DNA of 64,000 nt from positions 2,046,001 to 2,110,000 of the forward strand of contig VDMD01000003.1 of assembly GCA_007026445.1 (NCBI GenBank), read 5' to 3'. Of the stretch, positions 1 through 11,279 are shown one piece after another (the stretch's first letter is position 1; each line of letters begins with the position of its first letter). The position numbers and the translations under genes were made by a program. Origin of the DNA: Schizophyllum amplum (Eukaryota; Basidiomycota; Agaricomycetes; Agaricales; Schizophyllaceae). Below the pieces are notes generated by a model. It made no database searches. It was not told the origin of the DNA and worked only from the letters and a program-made list of their open reading frames with translations.

Positions 1-762
1 ATATGAAGGCAGGCAAGCACTCCTGCAGTCTCTGACATGCGAGGAAATGGCGGAGCATTGACGGCAGGTTTGCCACGACTTCGCGCACATCCCTGACGAG
101 TCCATAAGTCTCCCAGCCCATACGCTTCCCGTCAGCCGGTGTAGGCGGCGCCGTGCGCATCACCAGCTCGTGATATGCGGCCGAAGTCCATGCTGCGTCC
201 ATCTCCGCTCCTTGCGCGAGAACGATCTTGTCGACCGCGTCCCATTTGCGTTCCTGCATCGCGCGTCGCACCATGGTGAGCAAGTCGTCCATCTGCCAGC
301 GATCCATCAACGTCATGAGACCGATGCATTCTTCCGCGGTGGCGGTATACAGGGGGGACGCCTCGGTCAGAGTGCATCTGAGAAATACACGATCAGCAGC
401 GAGGAGGAAAGGATTAGACAGGTGGTCATACGGAGTGTATATGATGCGCAGGAGGAGGTCAAAGTCACAGGCATGGATGCCGTCCAGAACGATGGGATTC
501 TCCTCGGACGCACCCTCGCCCTCGTTTGCTTGCGCGACAAGGAGCATATCCCTGAAGACCAGAGAATGGACGATGAGGAAGTGGGTGTGGACCGTGAAGA
601 AGGTGTCTTCGACCTAATTGCATTCGCCATATTAGCATAGAATATCTTCAGAAGAGTAACTAATGCCCGCACCCGAAAGACTTTGACGCCCGTGTCCTCC
701 ATGATGATTGTTCCCCGCTTCAACTGCGTTGTTGAGCCGCTCGCTTCCGAATTGGTAGACAT
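1..762 (-). CDS. BTB/POZ domain protein, 3' end outside window
   Basis: Three exons: 762-673, 613-432 and 377 to the window edge, with introns 672-614 (59 nt, donor GTGCGG, acceptor ATTAG) and 431-378 (54 nt, donor GTATGA, acceptor CTCAG). The spliced frame stays open to base 1, giving about 215 residues so far. The N-terminal half reads as a fungal BTB/POZ domain: VKVFRVEDTFFTVHTHFL, then LVFRDMLLVAQ, then the helical stretch LMTLMDRWQMDDLLTMVRRAM. In basidiomycetes such single-BTB proteins form large paralogous families and are assumed to be protein-protein interaction modules or cullin-3 adaptors; the substrate is unknown. The start is the first ATG in a short Ser/Thr-rich leader. The C-terminus is missing only because the window ends. 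BTB assignment is confident, function is not. Confidence 0.8.
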
Positions 763-1151
763 TTCGAGAGCAGCTCAGAACTCAAGATCGTCGTGAGATG
801 TATCTCAGGATATAGAAGAGGATATAGAAGGCGCCTCGGCGGCGACACACAATGCAAGAGAACTGAGATGAAGGCGAGGGGGAAGATACGGATGGGCCGG
901 AGACCGGACCGTACGTCAGATATGCGTGACGTCAGATACGCGATCATGTGACTTCTCAATGTCCACGTCTCGCCAGTGAAGCACTCGCTGGCCTGAACTT
1001 AGCCTGAGCCTCGGATGACAGACGTCGCGTTCACGATCATGTCGCTCATCGAGGAAAATTACAATAATGATACATTTGTTGTCGATCTAGGCGAACTTCC
1101 ACGATAGGTCCACCCACTGCAGGGCTGCGAGCCCAAATGCTCTATTCGTCC
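763..1151. other. Intergenic, no gene seen
   Basis: 389 bp between the start of the BTB gene and the stop of the oxidoreductase gene. It must hold the BTB promoter and the oxidoreductase 3' end. No coding stretch, tandem repeat or clear TATA box was recognised. Confidence 0.6.
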
Positions 1152-2999
1152 CTAATGCATCATGGGCACAGTGGAGTCCGTCTTCCCTGACTCTACCCAC
1201 ATCTCTTCGACCGTCTGCTTTGGTGAAGCAAGCCGCTCTGGCGTAGGCTGGAAGCACTCGGGCAGACCCGTGGTCTCCCATGACTCGCCGCGCAACAAGG
1301 CGGCGATCCCGCGTGAACAGGTCATCGCGCGCGCCATACCTATCGCTTCGTTAGTTGTGCTTCTCATAAACGAAAAGGCGCATGCGCACCGTGTCCTGAG
1401 TGCCCGGCGCTGATGAAGGCACCTGGCTTCCCGTGGACAGCACCGACGTACGGGACAGCTGCGCGAGGACTGTTAGCCGCGACTCCGGTCATCGACAGGT
1501 CTGCACTTACCCTCCGGAGTGTACCCCATGATGCCAGTCCAGTCGACGAGGAGACCCTCGTTCAGCGCCTCCTCGCCCCAGCCGGTCATCGTCGTCTTCA
1601 TCACGCCACGCAGGTACTCAGTCAAGTCGGGGACCTTCTGGCTGTCGTCTGTGCAGCCAATGAGCTGCTCGACGGGGACCATCCACCGGCCGCCCCCAAC
1701 GATGATCGTCCCATCCTTCGGACGCTGGATCGTGTAGTCGAAGTTGTTCTGGCCACGGGACACTTAGCCCCCGTAGCAGGCAACGATGGGCGAAGGCAAA
1801 CTCACCACCCCATTCCGGTGCGAGTACGTGTGCGTGAGCATGTTCTTGCCCGAGAAGGGCTTCGTGGGAATGACCGCGGAGCACTGGCCGCGGTACGGCG
1901 CGATGCGGCCGAGGAACTCGGGGAGGAGCGTCGCCGTGAACGCATTCGTGCAGTAGACGACCTTCTCCGTGGTGATCGTCCCGCGGTCGGTCTGGATGGC
2001 CCACTTGCCGTCCGCGGCCTGCGTGACGGCGCGCGCGGGGGTGTTCGTCTGGAGGTTCATGTCATGCTTGTCGATGCAGAGGCGGATGAGGTGCGTGACG
2101 AGCTTGAACGGCCATAGGGAGCCGGCGGGGAACTCGTACGCAGCAAGGGCGCCGTTGCTGCGCGTGCGCTATACAAATCGCGATCGCGATGAGCAACTGA
2201 GATCAAGAGTTCAGGAAGTACACTCACCTTGGCGGCGTCCTCAGGATCCGTGAAGGTGGTGACGATTTCGTCGACAATGCCTCCGTCGGCGATGAACTCG
2301 TCGTATGACTCCTTGAAGAAGTCTGCGCACGTCTGGTCCAGGGCGACGTCTGACAGAAATCGAGGAGGTATATGAGCGCCACAGCCTGATGCCAAGAAGC
2401 ATGCACGCACCATAGGAGCGGCCGCGCCAGAAGTCGCAGTCAATGTTCTCCTTCGTGACGATCTCATCGACCAGGTTGAGCGTGTCCATCTCGTTCTGCA
2501 GAATCTTGAGCGCCTGCTCCTTGCCAAAGTGCGCCTTGTAGCCCTTGTAGCCTGCAGGCCAAGCATCAGCCTCTCGCCACGATCCCTGCCGCGAGCGAGA
2601 CGCACCTCTGTAGCAGTCAGGGCGGCAGTGCCCGCCGTTGCGCCCCGTTGCACCATAGCACACCTCGCGAGCCTCGAGCATCACGACGCGCTTCGGCGGG
2701 TTGGGCCCGGTGAGGAGGAAGTAGGCGAGCGCGCCACCACTGATGCCGGAACCGATGATCGTCACGTCCGCCGTCTCGGGGAGCGCGTCGGTCGTGCGGT
2801 GGCCAATCAGCGGGGAGCTCCTCCCCCCTTGCAACCAGAAAGACAAGCACGGATCAGGGTGGGGGAAGCCAGGGGCGGTCGGGTTCGCGGCGCCGTTTGC
2901 GATGGTGGACATGACGGGGTGTTCTGGGGAGGAAGGGGAAGAGGGAGAGGGTGAGGGAGAGGTCGGCTGCGCGATGGTGGACGATGCGCTAGTTCCCAT
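1152..2999 (-). CDS. FAD-dependent oxidoreductase (DAO-type fold)
   Basis: Seven exons: 2999-2606, 2551-2411, 2349-2228, 2168-1806, 1748-1511, 1458-1390 and 1339-1152. They total 1,515 nt, or 504 residues plus stop. All six introns are 50-61 nt with GT..AG ends and every junction keeps the frame. After a Ser/Pro-rich leader, the dinucleotide-binding motif IIGSGISGG lies at residues 81-89, followed by ATGRNGGHCRPDCYRG, typical of DAO/GlpO-like flavoproteins. Near the C-terminus are the second flavin motif GYTPEAVPYVGAV and AGHSGHGMARAM. Family members oxidise amino acids, amines or related C-N substrates with FAD; this substrate cannot be read from sequence. No signal peptide or membrane segment was seen. 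A second ATG at codon 30 could also be the start. It is divergent from an amino-acid permease, which fits a catabolic role. Confidence 0.85.
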
Positions 3000-3677
3000 G
3001 ATATCGATGCGCGAAGAACGCGTTTATCGGTGTGGCTAAACCCATGAGCATTTATAATGCCCACAATGGCGGTAACATACGGGGTTGTGGTCATCTGTGC
3101 TGATCTTCCCAAAGCGTGAAGAGATAAGTGGTTTGCCGGGGTGTGGCGCGCGCAGAGGGTTCTGCAGCGCCGCCGCGGCCATGTAAAGCTCCCCAAAAGC
3201 ACCTCCGATTCAGAGCGTCACCACAAGCGCCTGCACATCCTCCCTGCGATAACTCTGAAAATGGATCCGTGGCAGCTCCCCTGGGGCGTATCAGCGGTGA
3301 TATGACGGTATGTCCGTCTGGGCGTGTCAGATCAACGGTCGGGCTGCCAAGGTTCTCACTGCTGTTGTGCAAGCTGAGTGAACTGTTGCACGAAAAGCCA
3401 AAGTCCCCAAGTCCATTGCTGACGTTGAGGACGAGAGGCGCCAAGGCGGGACCCCGGGCCGTCGGATCACCCTCGGTTGTCGGCACGAGCCGTTGTATTG
3501 AACTTGGAAAAACAAGAGGGACGTTCCCACGTTGGAGTTCGGTCCTATCAGTACCTTCTGACTTATCATCACGCGCGTCGGAATTCATAGCGACTATCAC
3601 CTTCAGCGCTGCGAAGATGTCTATATAGCGCGCGAGAAGTAAGGAACATATTTTGCTTCCCCCTCCCACCTCCCGCC
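3000..3677. promoter_or_regulatory. Divergent promoter interval with two TATA boxes
   Basis: 678 bp between the divergent start codons of the oxidoreductase and the amino-acid permease. A TATAAAT motif on the minus strand at 3056-3050 lies about 50 bp before the oxidoreductase ATG. A TATATA motif on the plus strand at about 3622-3628 lies about 55 bp before the permease ATG. Reading frames exist in the interval on both strands but none resembles a known protein. Whether the two genes share regulatory sites is an inference from the arrangement. Confidence 0.6.
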
Positions 3678-6647
3678 ATGTCGGATATCGAGAGCAAGAC
3701 GTCCGAGGTCAAGGGCGTCCAGTACTCGACCCATGAAGTCAACCAGGCAAACACTGCGCGCATGGAGACCGCGCGAGGGCTCAAGTCCCGGCATATACAG
3801 CTGATGTGCGTGCATGTTCGGGTGGATTTGGCGCGCTGAGGCTGACGGTGGACGTCAAGTTCGATTGGCGGTGTCATTGGGACGTGAGTGCAGCTGAGCC
3901 TCTCCTTGAAGATAGAGCGCAACCTGACCTATCTTCCTGGATGTAGTGGGCTCTTCGGTACGCCTCGTACGCTGCGTCCTCCCTTCCTCGCTCTAACTTC
4001 CTCGCAGTCGGATCTGGCCGTGCTCTGATCATGGCGGGTCCACTCTCCTGCCTAATCGCTTACAGCATCTTCTGTCTTATCGTATGGGCAGGTGCGCGCT
4101 CCCTTCCCCCAGTCAACCTTGCTTCCTCTAACGCTCTTTCGTAGTCGCACAATCTGCAGGAGAGCTGGCGTCTTTATATGTAAATCTTTTCGCCAGACTG
4201 CAGTCGATCCGTCTGACCCTCGTTCAGGCTGTCAACGGCAGCTTCATCCACTGGACACATCGCTTCATTGATCCCGCTGCTGGCGTTGCATGCGGATGGA
4301 ACTACGCATGTGCGTGCAGCTGACCTTCGACGCGTCTTTCGACTCACCATCCCAACAGACGCGTGTATCGCCTTTGCAGCGGCAGACGTCGTCGCTGTAA
4401 CTGGCCTATTCCAGTACTGGTCAGTCAGCCTTGATCTACCCCATGGCCTCTGCTGAACCATCCTCACCAGGCTCCCCGACACGTCGCCGGCGATCTGGGT
4501 CACCTTATGTCTCGTCGTTTTCTTCATTTTGAACGCCTTTGCGGTGCGCTTGTATGGCGAGGTGTGTACTCCGATCCGCGAATCCCACGTGAAGCTTCTT
4601 CCGCACCTCATTCACGCCGGCGCCGCCATCACTCATGTGCGCCGGTCGGCGTCCGCTTCCCGCCCATGCACTTGAACTGCGGGTCTGCACCCACACGCCC
4701 AGCTACCTGGGTCGACGTCCCGTGCTCTTGGGCTGTCGTCACCTGCGCCAACTTCACCTTTCACCCACATCAACTTCACCCACACCCTTCCCCACTACCC
4801 CGTCAACTCCGCGCACATGCACTTGCTAACCCACTCGCGCAGGCCGAGTTCTACTTCGCCTCGGGCAAGGTTATCCTAATCATTGGTTTGATCGTCTTCA
4901 CATTCGTCGTTATGGTCGGCGGGAACCCACAACACGACGTCTTTGGATTCAGATATTGGAAAGACGTGAGTCTTAATTTTCTATTTATTTTGTCCGATCT
5001 TTTCCCGCATGCGCCCTGTGAAGGAGGCCCCTGTCCTCCAACAGGGCCGTGTCCTCCAAAACACGGCCGTATACCTCGGAAGCGTGTCCCTCGAATCATC
5101 TATCCGATGCGCCTATCTTACCTATTGAAGAAAACGCTGACCCATGCCTTTACAGCCTGGCCCTATGGCAGAATAGTGCGTGCTGGACCTGCTTGGCTGG
5201 CGGATGACTTGTTGACGGAACCAAAAGCATTGTTGATGGTGCATTGGGCCGTTTCCTTGGTGAGTGTGCCTGCTTCACATCGGTGGCGCCTTCCATCCTT
5301 TGGAAAGATCTTTGTATTGAGAGTCGTCGTCTCGTTACTCCCTTGGATCCCCTTTACGGCGATTCGTGCTAACAAGCTTTACAGGTTTCTGGGGTGTCTT
5401 CCGGATTGCTGCCTTCTCCATCGGTGGGCCTGAGTTCGTCTCGATGTGCTCAGGCGAGGCCGAAAACCCTCGGAGGAGCATTCCGAAGGCCATTCGGTAA
5501 GCATTGTCACCCAGTCGGTGGCTATCCTCCGCCGCTAATTCGTCCTCCAGCCGCGTTTTCTGGCGTCTTGCCGCTTTCTACGTACTCGGCATCCTTTGTG
5601 TGGGCATTCTCGTCGCGTACAACGACGCAGACTTAATCGACGGTATCGCGAACGGGACGGGTGCGTCTACTTCGCCTCCTGTCGCGCTGCATATGTACTG
5701 ACTATAACTGGCAGGCGTTGGCGCCTCCCCCTTCGTTATCGGCATGCAGCACCTCGGCATCAGCGTGCTGCCCGACATCATGAAGTGAGTGTCTCGCCTT
5801 GCCTCGTAGGCGTAGCACTAAGCTGGTTGCAGCGCCATCGTCATCACTTCCGCAGTATCTTGCGGCAACTCCTTCATCTTCGTCGCCGTGCGCTCGATCC
5901 ACGCGCTTGCCTTGCAAGGACAGGCGCCGCGCTTGCTCGGCTACACCACCCAGCGCGGTGTACCCCTCGCGGCGCTCCTCTTCGTGCTCGGCATCTGCTC
6001 GCTGTCGTACATGAGTAAGTGTCATCTGCTCTTACTCTCAATCGGCGTTGCTGATGCGCCCGTCCCTCTTTAGCTGTTGACCGCGGCGCCGCAGTCGTCT
6101 TTGGCTGGTTCATCGACCTTTCATCTGTTGCCGCGCTCATCAACTTCTTCTGGATTTGCCTCGCGTGGATCAGGTGGGACGCGGGCATTCGCGCCCAAGG
6201 CCTGTCGCGCGATAACCTGCCGTTCCGTGGCATCCTCATGCCCTACACGCCCTGGTTCGGGCTGATCTGGTGTGTACTGCTCGCAGGTAAGGTGTCGATC
6301 TCGATGGTTGGGCAGCGGGCTGACGTGTACCTCCCAGTCACGAACGGCTTCGCCGTGTTCATCAATATCGACGGCGACTTCGACGTCGAGAATTTCCTGT
6401 ACGTCTTGATGCTCGGCTTCAGGTCGACTTGCGCTGACTCGCTTACAGCACCGCATACTTTGGCTTCATCCTTTCGTTCGGAATCTACGGTGGCTGGAAA
6501 CTCTTCAAGCGACCCTCAATGCGGAGGCCGGAGACAATGGACCTTACGAGTGGTCTCGAAGAAGTCGACGCGGACGAAGCATGGTGGAAAGCACACTACG
6601 TCCCGCCGTCAACACGATGGGGCAAGTTCGTGGATTGGTTGTTGTGA
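3678..6647 (+). CDS. Amino-acid permease (APC/YAT family), 18 exons
   Basis: Exons: 3678-3805, 3860-3883, 3947-3957, 4008-4091, 4145-4179, 4228-4309, 4359-4419, 4471-4561, 4843-4965, 5156-5175, 5228-5259, 5385-5496, 5551-5660, 5715-5784, 5833-6014, 6074-6286, 6338-6398 and 6449-6647. The sum is 1,638 nt, 545 residues plus stop, and phases fit at all 17 junctions. The product is a plasma-membrane amino-acid:proton symporter of the fungal YAT type. Visible landmarks are the first helix ISIGGVIGTGLFVGSG, the loop AGELASLYAVNGSF, the YWKDPGPMAEY segment, GGPEFVSMCSGEAENPRRSI with the conserved E-x-E-N-P-R, and about 12 hydrophobic segments. One exon is only 11 nt and others are 20, 24, 32 and 35 nt. 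The 281-nt intron at 4562-4842 and the 190-nt intron at 4966-5155 are long for this gene. Substrate specificity cannot be predicted. Confidence 0.92.
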
Positions 6648-6879
6648 ACGAAGTGGACGTTGCTTGCTGCTGCCGATGTTGATACTGGTGTTGATATACT
6701 GGTGTTGTACTGGATGACCTACATGATGTGATGCTTTACGAATGTACATACATATTGAATTTAGTAGATATAGGCGCTACTCCGCCCCCGTCATTCGTTC
6801 GTTCTTTAAGTATCAGTTATTCTATAGTAGGTCTAAGTGGTCACTATTTACAGGCCCTATTAGTGGGATACGAGGAAGC

Positions 6880-7959
6880 CTAGCAAGCGGTACCGTCAGA
6901 GTCACAAGCATAGTCTTCGTCGTCGGTGAATTCGTAGTCGCTGCCAAAGGCGTCGGCGTCGGTCTCGCTCCCAGCGTAGGAAGTGGAGTACTCGGTGGAT
7001 TGAGCGCTGGACTCGGTGCGTAAGTCCATCTCATCGTCACTGCCTATGGGCGTCAAGGGGGACATGGGGGTCATATCGCGTTGAGAAGCCTGCTCATTGG
7101 CGAGGGGCACAGTCTGGGCGGTGGAACGAATATCGCTGACAGGGACGTGCACATGCGGGGAGGCGGTGGCATCCAGGAAGAACCTATCGACCTCGTCCCC
7201 CTCAGAGCTCGACTGCTCACCGAGGACTACGACAGACTCCTCCATGGGTTCACGCTCGTAAGCTGCCTGCCACATAGCTCGCTCATACTCAAGCTGTTGC
7301 AAACGAGCATCCCGCTCTGCGTTTTGCTGGGCCTGCCACTCAAGGAGGTCCAACATATCCTGGTTCTCCTGCCAATCTGCCACCACCCGGCCGTGGCGCC
7401 ACGTCTCAACATTCGCGGTCAGCTCAGCGAGAGTGTACTGGCGCACAGCTTCCGCGTCCTCGCGCTGCGTGGTTGTGATAATGCCACCATGAGTCAGGAT
7501 GCGAAAAGCCTCGATTCCGAGGCCTTCGAGGACGTCCTCCTGCCGCCCGAGGTGGGCAGCCTCTTGCTCGGGGGTCTCGAACTCGGGGACGCCTTCGGTG
7601 GCGAAGCCGTCATTCTGAACAACGTTCTCCAGTTCGACAATGGCACGCCAGCGCCCAATGAGCTCGCGCCGCCCTTGCAGTTCAGTGAGGACGCCTGGCC
7701 TATCGATAGATGCCTCCAGGGTGAGGATTTCTGACTCTGCGAGCATGATACGCTGTCCAAGCGGCAAGGCGCGGAAGAACTCCTCGAGGTTGACGGTGTC
7801 TTCGTAGATGTCCGTGTTATGGTACCGGGTAATAAGCGCCGCCCGCGCGGTGGCAAGCTGGTTGTAGCGTGCCGGAGGGAGGTGGTTGATGCGCGCTTCG
7901 AGACGCGCCAGCTGGCTTCGAAGAGCCTGAACGCGAGCAATGATCTGAGGGCTGAGCAT
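6880..7959 (-). CDS. Intronless coiled-coil hypothetical protein, 359 aa
   Basis: A single uninterrupted frame of 359 codons, unusual among the intron-rich neighbours. The N-terminal 250 residues are rich in Arg, Glu, Leu and Gln and look helical, probably coiled coil: heptad-like stretches lie at residues 1-45 and around 195-235, where WQAQQNAERDARLQQLEYE is seen. The C-terminal third is acidic and Ser/Thr-rich and ends in a run of Asp/Glu/Ser. No enzyme motif, signal peptide or membrane segment was found and the family was not recognised. A TATA box on the same strand at 8059-8052 lies about 95 bp upstream of the ATG, which supports an expressed gene. It is tail-to-tail with the permease gene (232-bp gap). 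A role as a structural or regulatory protein would be a guess. Confidence 0.65.
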   Translation of the reverse strand: MLSPQIIARVQALRSQLARLEARINHLPPARYNQLATARAALITRYHNTDIYEDTVNLEEFFRALPLGQRIMLAESEILTLEASIDRPGVLTELQGRRELIGRWRAIVELENVVQNDGFATEGVPEFETPEQEAAHLGRQEDVLEGLGIEAFRILTHGGIITTTQREDAEAVRQYTLAELTANVETWRHGRVVADWQENQDMLDLLEWQAQQNAERDARLQQLEYERAMWQAAYEREPMEESVVVLGEQSSSEGDEVDRFFLDATASPHVHVPVSDIRSTAQTVPLANEQASQRDMTPMSPLTPIGSDDEMDLRTESSAQSTEYSTSYAGSETDADAFGSDYEFTDDEDYACDSDGTAC

Positions 7960-8940
7960 CTTTGTGGAGGCTGTGGAGTGTTCGTGGGAGTTATAAGAGT
8001 TTGGAAGACACTGGGAGAACAGTGAGCTGGTGAAGCGTAGAGCGCGGGGGCCTTTTATACGGCAGACGACGAACTATGACGAACAATAGCTGTGCTTACC
8101 GCAGTCCAAGTTTTTGGCCGTCGCAGGACCCTTTTGTCCATGGTCCATAGGCGGACTTTTTGGCCTGGTCAATGCGCGCAGCATGAGGGCATTTGATGGA
8201 AGTCTGAATACAGGCTTCCTTGGTCATAAAGCATGGTGAGACCAATACAGTACTTAAGGTTTCCCACTGGTCCGGAGGTTGGCCCATCAGTGCTATTTTG
8301 AACGGAAAAGAGCCAGGGCGGACTCTCGGATTGTCTGCGCAGGCGTCGCTGATCGAGAATTTCATTCCGTATGCGTGAACAAGGGATCGCTATAGTGATT
8401 TCGTCTAAGACGACATACAGGACAGCCAAGAAGGACGTCAAGGTCGCGAGAGTTGGTGGCAAACGACCGAAGACTCGGAAGAGGGGCATGGTCACAGCCA
8501 TGACCGCTGTTCTCACGTCTCAGGAGAATGTTCTCACGGTTTCGGCTGTAGATATAAGTGCAAGTCAATTGGGCGTTGCCTTCCTCGCCTCGACCGCCTT
8601 CTTAAAGTACAGCTGGCTATCTTGAGAGCAATTCTGAATGACTACTTTAGCAGGCAGAGAGATCCATTCCGCGCGACACGCAAGACGGTATCATGAAATC
8701 GTCATAGTCAACTCAAGGATATACAGACAAAGTAGTAGTTATACGTGATAGAAAACCAGATGTCGCCCATAACTTAGTGCGGCAAACATGACATATAATA
8801 CAACCGCGGCGGCAGGACCAGGCGGTACGCGGCGGGAGGCGCGCTACGAGCACAAGCGGCGAGCGGCGGTGACACTTCGACGAGCCACCGCATGCGGGCC
8901 ATGGCTACCAGCAGCGATATCCAACACACAGCGAGGCCGC
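7960..8940. other. Intergenic, TATA box for the 359-aa gene, otherwise empty
   Basis: About 980 bp. The minus-strand TATAAAAG at 8059-8052 serves the gene ending at 7959. Short frames on both strands at about 8096-8625 include one hydrophobic segment on the minus strand, but no splice pattern or family supports a gene. The rest holds the 3' flank of the transporter gene. Confidence 0.5.
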
Positions 8941-11166
8941 TTAGTGGCCCGCGGCGGCAGGCGCGAAGGTGCCGTTCGCCATGCGTTCCTCCATCGACAT
9001 CTTCTCATGAGGGTACAAAGGCTCCTTCTCGATCGTCTTGTTGCCGAGGAAGTAGCGCTGGATGTAGTAGGGGATCTGCGAATGGCACGTCAGTCATCGT
9101 CACACGGAGGCAGAAGATCGATGCACTCACCATGCGGAACTGGTACGCGGCGTGCTTCCTGTTGGAGACGCTGAACACCGCATCGAGCTCCTCGAGCGTG
9201 AGACCTTTCGTCTCCGGCAGCAAGAAGAAGACGGCGACGAAGCCGAAGAGGTTCCACGCGGCGTAGTAGTAGAACGCGCCCTGGCTCGTGAACGCGCGCA
9301 GAAGCGGCGGCCACGTGAGCGAGAGAACTCCGTTGAAGAACCAGCAGACGGACACCGCCCAGGACATGCCGATGTCACGGATGTATAGCTATTTCGCACG
9401 TCAGTGGGATGCTACTTCATTGGGTAGATCTGGGCGTACCGGGAAGGACTCGGCTGAGTACGTGAAAGGGACGGGGCCCTCCGATGGCGAATAGGCGATG
9501 CAGTGGAGGTACGTGCCGAGCGCGACACAGGCGATGCGTGCCGTCGTTCCATCAGGGATGTTGAAACTGGCGCCAGTGAACCAGAGTGCGAGCGACATGA
9601 GCGGGAAACCGATGAGCAGAAGCTGGCGACGACCAAACGTATCGCTGAAGATACAAAGTCAGCAACATTTCGACGAGACGGGATAGATCATTCACGCACA
9701 TCGTGAAGATAGCCGGGAACGCGAAGAGCCAGTTGCAGACACCCCAGCCGAGCGATGCACCAATGGCCGCGAATTCCGTGGCGCCGGCCTCCTTGAAGAT
9801 CGAGGACGAGTAGTAGGCGATGACGTTGATGCCACAGAACTGCTGCATGAACATGACCAGGCCGGACGCCATCATGCCCTTGCGGTTGCGCGCGATAGAC
9901 ACCATCTCGATAGCCTTGTTGCGCTTCATGATGCCCGTCACCTCTCGCTCCGCCTCCAAGATCTCATACGCGAGGTACAAGTCGCGCGCAGCGAGGATGT
10001 CGGCGTTCCGCAGGCGCTGCATCGACTGGAAGGCATCCGCGTAGCGCTTCTTCGACATGTACCAGCGTGGCGACTCGGGGCAGAAGTAGACCTGGCCCAT
10101 GACAAGGAAAGCAGGGATGCATGCGGATCCCAGCATCAGACGCCAGTTCAGGCCAGGGATGCCGTGGTCGGGGACGTAGTAAAAGGCGAGGTCGGCGACG
10201 TAGCCCATCATGATGCCGAAGGCCGTCCAGGTCTGCCACTGCATGACGAGCCCGCCACGGATGGATGCGGGAGTACATTCGGCGGCGTAGACTGGGACGG
10301 TGGCGGACTTGGGACCGATACCGAAGCCGAGGAATGCGCGAGCTGAGCGGACGATTAGCACGGATATAACCATGAACAGATAACAAACGCACCGATCAAC
10401 AGGTGCCACCAAGAATCAGTGAGAGCAGACCAGATACAGGTGATGCAGGCGATGCCGCAGGTGAGGAAGATGGTACCGCGACGCCCGAGGAAGCGGTTGA
10501 GGGGGTCCGTGAACCAGTTGGCGAAGAGGGAGCAGGCGAAGTATGGCATGGCGTTGACAATTCCTTGCAGCCACTCGTTCCGCGACTCGCCGTCGGTCTG
10601 TGTGGGGATGCCAAACTGTGTGGGCCAGAAGAGGTTCGCGCCGTTGATGACGCCTGCGAGATGCAAACTTTAGCAAAAGGTGGACCGCAATCACCCTGGT
10701 GTACGTACTTTGGTCCATGCCCTGAACTGCCGCTGCCAAAGAGCAGCAGACGACTAGATAGTACATCGTTTTCGGCTGCTGCCATTCTGGTGCGAGGTTA
10801 GATTCGTCCCGAGGAACAGATGCAAGAGGACGTACTGTGCGTGGTCTCCCTTCTCAACCACTCCTTGTCCTCCTCGGCGAGGCGCTCCTCATTCTCGTAG
10901 ACTGCAGAAAGGCTGATAAGAACGCGTCGAGCAAGATAATCATGTAACGCACGACCAGGGTGGGCGGCGACAAGGGCGCCCTTGACGAAGGTATCCGCGA
11001 GGTCGGGGCGCTCGCAGGTGACCGCGAACTGCTGCGCGCGTTGTACGAGCTGGTCCCTCGAGAAGATGCGCAGGGGATTCGCGAGGCGAACATTGATGTC
11101 GAGGTCTTCCTGGCTCTCGATCTGGGACTCTTCCGTCTTCTCGCTGATGTACTTCTCGTCCTTCAT
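8941..11166 (-). CDS. MFS sugar/inositol-type transporter
   Basis: Eight exons: 11166-10953, 10901-10836, 10786-10709, 10653-10393, 10342-9700, 9644-9440, 9388-9131 and 9075-8941. They sum to 1,860 nt, 619 residues plus stop, and all seven introns are 49-55 nt. It is a major facilitator of the sugar-porter family, expected in the plasma membrane with 12 helices. Signature motifs are NRFLGRRGTIF (loop 2-3), CPESPRWYMSKKR (loop 6-7), DTFGRRQLLLIG (loop 8-9) and LPETKGLTLEELDAVF after the last helix. A roughly 110-residue cytosolic N-terminus and the helix-1 sequence DQSVINGANLFWP recall fungal carriers annotated as inositol or general sugar transporters. The substrate is not certain. The chosen ATG lies about 100 bp downstream of a TATA box at 11272-11264; a more upstream start would fall at or before the expected transcription start. 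Confidence 0.9.
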
Positions 11167-11263
11167 TGTGGTCGTCGGCGAGCGGGCGTGGGACGTGGAA
11201 GGCGGGGAATGAGGTAAAACGCAGCGAAGCGTACCGTGGGGCCCCACTGGAGTTTGGCGCCCA

Positions 11264-11272
11264 CCTTATATA
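11264..11272 (-). promoter_or_regulatory. TATA box of the MFS transporter gene
   Basis: TATATAAGG on the minus strand, about 100 bp upstream of the transporter ATG at 11166. Its position argues for that ATG as the start. Confidence 0.6.
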
Positions 11273-11279
11273 CCCCGCG

